Shown here: in pieces, positions 1 to 5,057 of the stretch
Position numbering within the stretch: position 1 is the first letter of the stretch
Layout of the letters: every line of letters begins with the position of its first letter
Assembly: GCA_028288775.1 (NCBI GenBank)
Contig: JAQGHP010000193.1
Span: 1-5,057, forward strand
Source of the DNA: Phycisphaerales bacterium
GTDB lineage: Bacteria; Planctomycetota; Phycisphaerae; Tepidisphaerales; Tepidisphaeraceae
Length of the DNA: 5,057 nucleotides
Reading direction: 5' to 3'
Position numbers and translations under genes: made by a program
Notes under the pieces: model-generated
What the model was told of the DNA's origin: nothing
The model's database searches: none
The model's input: the letters and a program-made list of their open reading frames with translations, nothing else

Positions 1-621
1 GCCGCCGGTGAGGATTCCGGTAATGTTGACGGTGCCCCCCGAGCGGTTAAACGTTCCCAAGGCCGGCTGGGTGAAGACGCCGCCGAGGTCGAGTTCACCC
101 TGGGTAAGGCCGATCGTGCCGGAACTACTCCAGGCGCCGCCGAGGGTGAGGGTCGCGAAATTGGCTACTTGAATGGTTCCTTGGTTGACGAACGTGTTGG
201 TGCCGTTGCCTACTTGGATTGAACCGCCGATGTTGTCCGACTCGATGAGCCCCTGGTTGATAACAGTCGCGCTTGCGTAGAAGTTGCCGATGATCCCTTT
301 GATGCCGCGGACGGTGGCCGTGGGCCCAAGCGTCAACGTCCCGTCGGTGCCGGCAAGATTGGAACTGTCGTACAGCGCGTTGTTGGAACTGGCCCCGAAG
401 ACCACGACCGCGTTGCCGCCCAGGCTCCCAGCGGCGTGGTTGGCGCCATCCCCGAAGTACATTTGGCCGTAGGTGCTTCCGTCGGCCTGGCCCAGGTAAG
501 CCGTGCCGTTGAGCATAAGCCCGTCAAGAACTGTGACGTTCGCGCCATTCACGCTGGCAAGGTTCAAGTCCGCGTTGACGGTCATGCCGTCGAGGACGCC
601 CCCAGAATTGGTGAACAGCAG
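1..621 (-). repeat. 217-residue-type repeat unit B (207 codons in window)
   Basis: Codons 365-571 repeat unit A, opening with LLFTNSGGVLD. LNGTAYLGQADGSTY is identical to unit A at residues 401-415, and YFGD and DGTLTLG follow at the same spacing. After the GGSIQVGN block the offset to unit A changes from about 216 to 236 residues, because B has one additional coil of about 20 residues (around 515-534, containing LTLGGAWSSSGTI). B is therefore an expanded copy. It continues to the edge with TVNITGILTGG, matching PVNVTGTMNGD of A, so at least part of the unit lies outside the window. Confidence 0.82.
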
Positions 622-1713
622 GCCCGATCCGCCGGTCTCGCTGAGCGTGCCGCCGGCCAAAGTACCACCCTGCAGGTTCCACGAGCCGGTCTGGGCGTTC
701 AAGGAGAGATCGCCGTTCATCGTGCCCGTGACGTTCACCGGACCACCCACCGACCGCACGTCCCCCAGCATGCTCGCCGTAAATATCCCGCCCAGGTTTA
801 GCGCGCCAGCGGTGGCCTCCACGAGGCCCGAGTTGGCGAACGAGCCGCTGGAGTTGCCGACAGTGATCGTTCCCCCGGCGGTGTCGGCGTTGATGGTGCC
901 CTGATTGAGAATGGAGGCGGAGGAATAGATGTTGTAAATGCCGCCCGAACTGCCGTGGATTGTGACAGTGGATCCGAGCGTCAGCGTCCCGTCGACGCCA
1001 GCGACGTTGGAGTAGTTATAAATTGCGTTGTTGCCGCTGCCCCCGAAGAGCAGCGTGGCGTTGCCGGTAAGGCTTCCGGCGGCGTCATTGTTGTAGGGGT
1101 CGCCAAAATAGAGGTAGGCGTAGGTGCTGCCGTCGGCTTGGCCCAGATAGGCGGTGCCATTGAGCACAAGGCCCCCGAGGATGGTTGCGTACGCGGCGTT
1201 CTGCTGGCTGGCGTCCAATGTCCCGTTGACCGTCACCGCGTCGAGGATGCCCCCGCTGTTCGTAAGCAACAGAGTCGCACCGGCACTGATGGTCACCGTC
1301 GCGTCGCGAAGCGTTCCGCCGCCGACGGTAAGGTTGGCGGACAGGCTCGCGGCCCCTGTGACGTCGAGCGTGCCGCCGATGATCTGTATCGCGGAGGCAC
1401 TGGACAGCGTATGGGCGTGTTGGGTACCGCTGTCGACGGTAATCGTGGAAAAGCCTGGCCCGATGGTGACATTGTCGGCGGCGGTGGGGACGCCGGACCC
1501 GCCCGTCCAGTTGAGGGAATCGGCCCAAAGCCCGTTGTGATGATTGCCAGTCCAACTGACCGCGGAAAGCAGCCGGCGCGGCTCGAGTCCTTCTTCACAC
1601 GACTGACGGGAGCGGCACGATAGCTTGGACAACCGGCCGGCGATGTCATTGGCAACGCGGCGCAGCAAATTATGATGGCGCAACCTGGCTGTTTTGCGAC
1701 GAAATGCGGACAT
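1..1713 (-). CDS. LEPR-xLL motif repeat protein, predicted surface/secreted beta-helix (3' end beyond window)
   Basis: The minus strand is open without a stop for 571 codons from the ATG at 1713 and runs off the left edge. Residues 1-42 are rich in Arg and His. Residues 43-51 read LEPRRLLSA, the planctomycete LEPR-xLL motif found near the N-terminus of large, probably exported proteins. There is no classical hydrophobic signal peptide. Residues 54-76 (WTG, GLW, NWTGG, GVP) resemble the Trp/Asn-rich entry to planctomycete autotransporter-like beta-strand repeats. Residues 148-364 and 365-571 are two copies of a Gly/Asn/Thr/Leu-rich repeat. Inside them short NxGxI coils recur (270-274, 294-298, 486-490, 510-514), as expected of a right-handed beta-helix. 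I infer a structural or adhesive cell-surface role; no catalytic motif is visible. The start was chosen for a good Shine-Dalgarno site; an in-frame ATG at 1791 (26 codons upstream) has a poorer one. The C-terminus, with any anchor, is outside the window. Confidence 0.85.
   Translation of the reverse strand, partial: MSAFRRKTARLRHHNLLRRVANDIAGRLSKLSCRSRQSCEEGLEPRRLLSAVSWTGNHHNGLWADSLNWTGGSGVPTAADNVTIGPGFSTITVDSGTQHAHTLSSASAIQIIGGTLDVTGAASLSANLTVGGGTLRDATVTISAGATLLLTNSGGILDAVTVNGTLDASQQNAAYATILGGLVLNGTAYLGQADGSTYAYLYFGDPYNNDAAGSLTGNATLLFGGSGNNAIYNYSNVAGVDGTLTLGSTVTIHGSSGGIYNIYSSASILNQGTINADTAGGTITVGNSSGSFANSGLVEATAGALNLGGIFTASMLGDVRSVGGPVNVTGTMNGDLSLNAQTGSWNLQGGTLAGGTLSETGGSGLLFTNSGGVLDGMTVNADLNLASVNGANVTVLDGLMLNGTAYLGQADGSTYGQMYFGDGANHAAGSLGGNAVVVFGASSNNALYDSSNLAGTDGTLTLGPTATVRGIKGIIGNFYASATVINQGLIESDNIGGSIQVGNGTNTFVNQGTIQVANFATLTLGGAWSSSGTIGLTQGELDLGGVFTQPALGTFNRSGGTVNITGILTGG
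622..1272 (-). repeat. 217-residue repeat unit A (complete copy)
   Basis: Codons 148-364 of the minus-strand protein form the first full copy of a 651-base in-frame tandem repeat. It opens with LLLTNSGGILD and contains LNGTAYLGQADGSTY at residues 184-198, YFGD at 202-205, DGTLTLG at 241-247 and GGIFT at 308-312. The same blocks return in unit B, exactly 217 residues later in the first half. At DNA level the copies are clearly related but differ at many third positions, so the duplication is not very recent. Confidence 0.85.
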
Positions 1714-1719
1714 GGTGTG

Positions 1720-1726
1720 CTCCCTC
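1720..1726 (-). promoter_or_regulatory. Ribosome binding site of the LEPR-xLL repeat protein
   Basis: On the minus strand GAGGGAG lies six bases before the ATG at 1713, a good Shine-Dalgarno match and spacing. It decides the start: the in-frame ATG at 1791 is preceded by a GC-rich stretch without a clear purine-rich site. The GTG at 1728 overlaps the site itself and is less likely. Confidence 0.6.
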
Positions 1727-2147
1727 ACTCTTGCGATCGAGAACCCTCGTGCGGCCGCGCGTCTCAACGTCCGCGCAGACCCTGCGATCATGGGCCCGGA
1801 GTCTGGACCCTCCCCGCAATTACGTCATTTAAAGACGGGCGCGAACTCAGCGACTTCCCCGAAAGCCCAGAATGCGTAAGAACGTGATTGTTAACCCTTG
1901 ACCTTCTATGCCATGGACGCCGCACCGGCGCCTGGCAGGATTTGCGGGAGGGATTATCGATATGTGCCGCGCAATATCAAGTGAAAATTAATGGATCGAA
2001 TGGAGTGGAATCCGCGCGCGATTCGCAGGCGGATTTTACGCCGCAGTTTTCCGCAAGGGATTTTCGGCCCGGAGTTGGTCCCATTGACCGTTGAGTTAGG
2101 CGGCTCTCAAACTCAGAAGTTCCTGTGCCCCGTGGCCCGACCAGATC
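1727..2147. other. Intergenic region, no convincing gene
   Basis: This stretch separates the minus-strand repeat protein from the transposase remnant and leuA. Short open frames exist on both strands but none has a credible ribosome site, family resemblance or consistent codon use. It should hold the promoter of the repeat protein, but I could not pick a clear -35/-10 pair. Around 2030-2075 there are several loosely similar AT-containing blocks (GGATTTTAC, CAGTTTTCC, GGGATTTTC) whose meaning I cannot tell. No tRNA-like or riboswitch-like structure was recognised. Confidence 0.5.
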
Positions 2148-2399
2148 ATGCCGCTACGCTTCATCCGATTAGCCACCACATGCCTGTATGCCGATTCCAC
2201 CCGGAACGGCGGAAGCAGTGGCGTCCCCGCCTTAGCCACGCGACGCGGCATCTGGCCGACGGCGGCTTGGCGTTGCTCACGCTGCCGATGCGACTACACG
2301 CGGCGGCGGCAGGTGGAAACGGTCGACTCGATGATCACGCGGAACCTCGGCTCGGCGCGGCGAGGCAAAACCGCCGGCAGCCGCGAACGCGACATACGA

Positions 2400-2428
2400 T
2401 TGAAAGTGCTCACCCACAACGCCATGAT
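2400..2428 (+). promoter_or_regulatory. Possible sigma-70-type promoter for leuA
   Basis: TTGAAA at 2400-2405 is followed by 17 bases and CATGAT at 2423-2428, matching the TTGACA/TATAAT consensus at five and four of six positions. The -10 would lie about 65 bases before the leuA ATG, leaving a leader of some 57 bases. It lies inside the transposase remnant. Matches of this quality occur by chance, and planctomycete promoters are poorly defined. Confidence 0.2.
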
Positions 2429-2441
2429 CCTCAGGCGTTGT
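2416..2441 (+). repeat. Perfect 8-bp inverted repeat upstream of leuA
   Basis: ACAACGCC at 2416-2423 and GGCGTTGT at 2434-2441 are exact reverse complements separated by ten bases. They could form a hairpin in RNA or a dyad bound by a protein. There is no run of T after it, so it is not a standard intrinsic terminator. It overlaps the last codons of the transposase fragment and the possible -10 element, ending 51 bases before the leuA start. Confidence 0.6.
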
Positions 2442-2482
2442 CAGACAGAGTCGAGATAGAGCAGGACGAAAGATCTTTGAGT

Positions 2483-2487
2483 AGGTG
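2483..2487 (+). promoter_or_regulatory. Ribosome binding site of leuA (weak)
   Basis: AGGTG lies five bases before the ATG at 2493. It is a short Shine-Dalgarno match, but it is the only purine-rich site close to this start. The resulting N-terminus (SFPTIHLPDRQWPNR) fits that of type-2 LeuA proteins. Confidence 0.45.
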
Positions 2488-2492
2488 CAAAC

Positions 2493-4148
2493 ATGAACTC
2501 ACCAGTTGGTAAGTACCGATCGTTTCCCACCATTCATCTGCCCGACAGGCAGTGGCCCAACCGTACGCTGGAGAAGGCTCCGCAATGGTGTAGCGTGGAT
2601 CTGCGAGATGGCAATCAAGCCCTGGCTCAGCCGATGAACGTCTCCCAAAAGTTGGAGATGTTCGATGCGTTGGTCCGTTGCGGGTTCAAGGAGATTGAGG
2701 TGGGTTTCCCGGCGGCCTCCAACACCGAGTTCGAGTTCGTCCGTCGGCTGATCGAGGATGAACGCATTCCTGATGATGTCACCATTCAGGTTCTCGTGCA
2801 GGCACGGGAAGAGCTGATCGAACCCACGATGCGGGCACTGGTGGGAGCCAAACGGGTGATCATCCATCTCTACAACTCCACCTCACCTGCACAACGGCGT
2901 GTCGTCTTCGGCCTTGAGAAGGCTGACATCGTGAAGATCGCCACGCGTGGCACGCAGTGGATCAAGAATAGGCTGGCCGTCCTGGCGGGAACCGAAGTGA
3001 CATTTGAGTACTCGCCAGAGAGTTTCTCGGCAACCGAAGTCGAGTTCTCGCTGGAAATCTGCGAGGCGGTGATGGATGTTTGGGGGCCAACCCCGGAATC
3101 TCCCATCATCCTCAACCTGCCTGAGACGGTGGAGGTGGCGATGCCCAATGTCTACGCCGATCAGATTGAATGGTTCTGTCGCAACTTGAAGCGACGGGAT
3201 TGTGCGGTCATCAGCGTCCATACTCACAACGATCGCGGTACGGGTGTGGCCGCAACGGAGCTGGGACTACTTGCCGGCGCCGATCGAGTCGAAGGTACGT
3301 TGTTTGGTAACGGAGAACGTACGGGCAACCTCGACATCGTCACAGTGGCTTTGAACGTTCACATGCACGGCATCGATTGTGGTCTTGATTTCGCAGACCT
3401 CGGAGTCATCGAGGAAGTCTACGAACGCTGCACGGGCATGAGCGTCGACCCTCGACATCCGTACGCCGGCGAGCTCGTGTTCACTGCGTTTAGCGGCTCA
3501 CACCAGGACGCCATTAAGAAAGCACTGGCTGAATGGAAGAAGCGTGAAGGCAAGGCTCACTGGGATGTCCCATATCTCGCCATCGATCCCCACGACATCG
3601 GTCGCGCTTACAGTGAGGTCATTCGGGTCAACAGTCAGTCGGGTAAAGGCGGAGTGGCCTACCTCCTGGAGAGTAAGTTTGGCATCGACCTGCCGAAAGA
3701 GATGCAGCGGGAGTTCGGACCGATTGCCAATGACGCAGTGGATGATCTGGGTCGTGAAGTCAGTGCGGAGGAGTTGAAGTCATTGTTCTGGCGGGAGTAT
3801 ATCGAACGCCAGGAGCCTTACGTTCTCAAGCACTTCCACTCCGGCGACACGGATGGTGTTGCCCACTGTCAGGCACACATTACCCACAACAACCAGCCAC
3901 TGGAGGTTGCCGGCACAGGTAACGGACCGATTGCGGCATTTGTTCGTGCGTTGCAATCCGCCGGGGTTCAAGTCTTTGAGGTCTGTGACTACCGCGAGCA
4001 AGCAATGGGTCGTGGCGTGGAAGCCAGTGCCATTGCCTACATCTGCATCCGTACCCCCGAGGGTAAAACACGATGGGGTGCAGGAGTAGACACAAGCATC
4101 GAGCTGGCGTCTATAAAAGCAGTACTCAGTGCTCTCAATAGGTTGTAA
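2493..4148 (+). CDS. leuA: 2-isopropylmalate synthase, type 2 (EC 2.3.3.13)
   Basis: Complete 551-residue enzyme condensing acetyl-CoA with 2-oxoisovalerate to 2-isopropylmalate, the committed step of leucine synthesis in the cytoplasm. The catalytic TIM barrel spans about 28-305, linker subdomains about 306-425, and the C-terminal leucine-binding regulatory domain about 430-551 with GTGNGP at 474-479. Metal ligands are visible as D39 (DLRDGNQ 36-42), H243 and H245 (HTHND) and N279 (GNGERTGN). Each is 42 below the M. tuberculosis numbering (D81, H285, H287, N321). R38, E176, T212 and H337 also fit R80, E218, T254 and H379, and Y361 in VPYL fits Y410. The length suits type-2 LeuA without the mycobacterial repeat insertion. 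Feedback inhibition by leucine is expected from the family, not shown. No leuBCD or ilv gene is adjacent. Hand counts of two 60-base lines (from 3361 and 3661) give 52% and 57% GC, lower than the neighbours. Confidence 0.97.
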   Translation: MNSPVGKYRSFPTIHLPDRQWPNRTLEKAPQWCSVDLRDGNQALAQPMNVSQKLEMFDALVRCGFKEIEVGFPAASNTEFEFVRRLIEDERIPDDVTIQVLVQAREELIEPTMRALVGAKRVIIHLYNSTSPAQRRVVFGLEKADIVKIATRGTQWIKNRLAVLAGTEVTFEYSPESFSATEVEFSLEICEAVMDVWGPTPESPIILNLPETVEVAMPNVYADQIEWFCRNLKRRDCAVISVHTHNDRGTGVAATELGLLAGADRVEGTLFGNGERTGNLDIVTVALNVHMHGIDCGLDFADLGVIEEVYERCTGMSVDPRHPYAGELVFTAFSGSHQDAIKKALAEWKKREGKAHWDVPYLAIDPHDIGRAYSEVIRVNSQSGKGGVAYLLESKFGIDLPKEMQREFGPIANDAVDDLGREVSAEELKSLFWREYIERQEPYVLKHFHSGDTDGVAHCQAHITHNNQPLEVAGTGNGPIAAFVRALQSAGVQVFEVCDYREQAMGRGVEASAIAYICIRTPEGKTRWGAGVDTSIELASIKAVLSALNRL

Positions 4149-4530
4149 TCGGTTTCGGGCGGAAATCCGGCTCGCATTCCCGGGTCGATTGGCATGGCAG
4201 GGAACGGGTTTTGCGCGAAATTCGGCTCCGTTTTGCCGCGCGACACACGTTGGTCCATATATCGGCTTGGAGTGACCGCAAGGCCCGCGGCGGCAGGGAG
4301 TTGTACGCGGCACGTTTCTCGCTGCGACGCCAAAAAATGTTGCGCCACGTCGCGCAATGTCGCGCGGCGCGATGGGGTGTATGCGGCATTTTGAATTGCA
4401 CCACTTGCCCGGTTCGTTGCGCGGAATCAACCCGCGGTGGCGGTTGCGAGGAGGGGCGCGCAACTTACTGTTGGTAGGATGCGAGCGCGGCCGGCGTTCC
4501 ATGGCGGGGGCGGCTGATGGCGGAATTGGT
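4149..4530. other. Intergenic region between leuA and the sigma factor gene
   Basis: No convincing gene on either strand. Short open frames here are arginine- and cysteine-rich and look like chance readings of GC-rich DNA. I found no clear intrinsic terminator after leuA: small dyads exist around 4210-4245 (GCGCG with CGCGC) but no T-run follows. GTTTTGC occurs twice, about 20 bases apart (around 4208 and 4233), and GTCGCGC twice near 4350-4365. The promoter of the sigma factor gene should lie in the right part, but no clear -35/-10 pair could be chosen. Confidence 0.5.
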
Positions 4531-5057
4531 ATGACCTTTGACCCACAACTCTTCCTCATCCAGGCCCGCGGCGGCGACGAGGCGGCGCTCGGGCGGTTGC
4601 TCGAATCGTACTCCAAGTATCTCACGCTTTTGGCACGCGTGCAGATCGGCAGGCGGTTGCAGGGGAAGCTGGACCCGGCGGACGTGGTGCAGGAAACATT
4701 TCTCTCCGCGCACCGGCAGTTCGATCAGTTCCGTGGAAATTCGGAGGGCGAACTGGCCGCGTGGCTGCGGACGATTCTGGCGGGGCAGATCGCCCTGATG
4801 TTTCGGCGATACCTGGGGACCAAGGGACGCGATGTGAATCTGGAGCGGGAGCTGGTCGTGCAAATCGATCAGTCTTCGCAGGCGCTGGATGGGGGGCTGG
4901 CGGCGGCGTACAGCACGCCAAGCCAGCACGCGTCGCGGCGCGAGCAGGCGGTGCTGTTGGCCGATGCGCTGGCGCGGCTGCCGGAGGATTATCGGGAAGT
5001 CATTATCCTGCGGCATCTGGAGGGGTTGAGCTTCGCCGAAGTGGCCCGGCGGATGGC
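4531..5057 (+). CDS. ECF-like RNA polymerase sigma-70 factor, planctomycete type (C-terminus beyond window)
   Basis: The frame runs from the ATG at 4531 to the right edge, 175 codons plus two bases. Residues about 16-95 match sigma region 2: a helical GDEAALGRLLESY start, the basic segment IGRRLQGKLDPADVVQETF at 39-57 (helix 2.2, core-polymerase contact), then FRGNSEGELAAWLRTI (68-82), with the -10 recognition helix near 75-95. A variable linker (about 96-135) follows. Residues about 137-175 match region 4: LADALARLPEDYREVIILRH and the helix-turn-helix segment LSFAEVARRM that reads the -35 element. The type, with DPADVVQETF and the conserved LPEDYREVI, resembles planctomycete-specific sigma subfamilies. 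It would recruit RNA polymerase to its own regulon. No anti-sigma gene is visible in the window. The start is preceded only by a weak GGCGGA site; an in-frame ATG at 4501 would add ten Gly/Ala-rich residues and has no better site. About 20-30 residues are probably missing at the end. Confidence 0.92.
   Translation, partial: MTFDPQLFLIQARGGDEAALGRLLESYSKYLTLLARVQIGRRLQGKLDPADVVQETFLSAHRQFDQFRGNSEGELAAWLRTILAGQIALMFRRYLGTKGRDVNLERELVVQIDQSSQALDGGLAAAYSTPSQHASRREQAVLLADALARLPEDYREVIILRHLEGLSFAEVARRM

Larger units (their letters stand above)
2148..2459 (+). pseudogene. Decayed 3' end of an IS4/IS5-type DDE transposase
   Basis: The frame from 2148 to the TAG at 2457 encodes 103 residues. The last half (residues 52-97, from about 2301) resembles the C-terminal end of DDE transposases of the IS4/IS5 supergroup. 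There, a basic stretch and Q-VET-SM lead into RNLGSA, a basic Gly-rich loop, RERD and finally RLKVLTHNAMIL. In the complete enzymes the Glu of the VET segment lies in the catalytic DDE region. The first half (LYADS, ALATRRG) may be a degraded continuation. There is no upstream part with the first catalytic Asp residues: the frame is closed before 2148, and I could not follow the protein in the other two frames. It is therefore a fragment, presumably inactive. The family assignment rests on recalled family patterns, not on a search. The alternative is a chance open frame. Confidence 0.5.

Noticed and set aside
955..1623. Plus-strand open frame of 222 codons, with a similar one at 436-801
   Set aside because: Both are the antisense reading, codon for codon, of the minus-strand repeat protein. 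They resemble each other only because the underlying DNA is the 651-base repeat.
1..1713. Tandem repeats considered as a CRISPR array
   Set aside because: The repeat unit is 651 bases, in frame and diverged at third codon positions: a protein repeat, not short identical repeats with unique spacers.
2091..2485. TTGAGTTAGG (2091) and TTGAGTAGG (2477) as possible IS ends or target duplication bracketing the transposase remnant
   Set aside because: The match is short and imperfect, and they are direct rather than inverted, as terminal repeats would be. Too weak to define an element.
1991..2512. Plus-strand open frame of 173 codons before leuA
   Set aside because: It overlaps the leuA start and the better-supported transposase fragment in another frame. 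It is rich in Arg, His and Pro and shows no domain pattern.
4149..4260. Intrinsic terminator after leuA
   Set aside because: Small GC dyads are present but no stable stem is followed by a T-run; termination may be Rho-dependent or not visible by eye.
3780..4625. Minus-strand open frame of 281 codons
   Set aside because: It is antisense to the 3' part of leuA, crosses the intergenic gap and enters the sigma gene antisense. Its composition is Pro/Arg/Cys-rich with no recognisable family.
4465..5016. Minus-strand open frame of 183 codons
   Set aside because: Shadow of the sigma factor gene; Gln/Arg/Pro-rich composition typical of antisense reading of GC-rich DNA.

Overview
The window most likely comes from a member of the Planctomycetota. 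Two independent signs point there: the minus-strand protein carries an N-terminal LEPRRLLSA motif, which is the planctomycete-type LEPR-xLL sorting motif, and the plus-strand gene at the right edge encodes an ECF-like sigma factor of the type that is greatly expanded in planctomycetes. The outer genes are GC-rich, while the central leuA is visibly less so.

Layout from left to right. (1) Positions 1-1713, minus strand, hold the first 571 codons of a large predicted surface or secreted beta-helix protein. Its gene runs off the left edge, so the C-terminus is missing. Its body is built of a 217-residue repeat: one complete copy and most of a second, with about 20-residue beta-helix-like coils inside. 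(2) Positions 1714-2492 are a 779-base interval between the divergent genes. Its left part shows no convincing gene. Its right part (about 2148-2459) looks like the decayed 3' end of an IS4/IS5-type DDE transposase, ending with a perfect 8-bp inverted repeat just before leuA. (3) Positions 2493-4148, plus strand, hold a complete type-2 2-isopropylmalate synthase (leuA) with every metal and catalytic residue I can place in register with the Mycobacterium tuberculosis enzyme. (4) Positions 4149-4530 are a 382-base gap without a recognisable gene or terminator. (5) From 4531 to the right edge, plus strand, is the sigma factor, lacking only its extreme C-terminus.

The genes do not form an obvious operon or a joint system. 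LeuA commits carbon to leucine synthesis in the cytoplasm, the sigma factor would direct RNA polymerase to a specific regulon, and the repeat protein is probably exported. leuA stands alone, with no leuB/C/D or ilv genes beside it, lies next to an IS remnant and has lower GC than its neighbours, so acquisition or relocation by a mobile element is possible but unproven. I see no CRISPR array, tRNA, rRNA, phage or defence genes, and no convincing previously undescribed multi-gene system. The most interesting item is the modular repeat protein.
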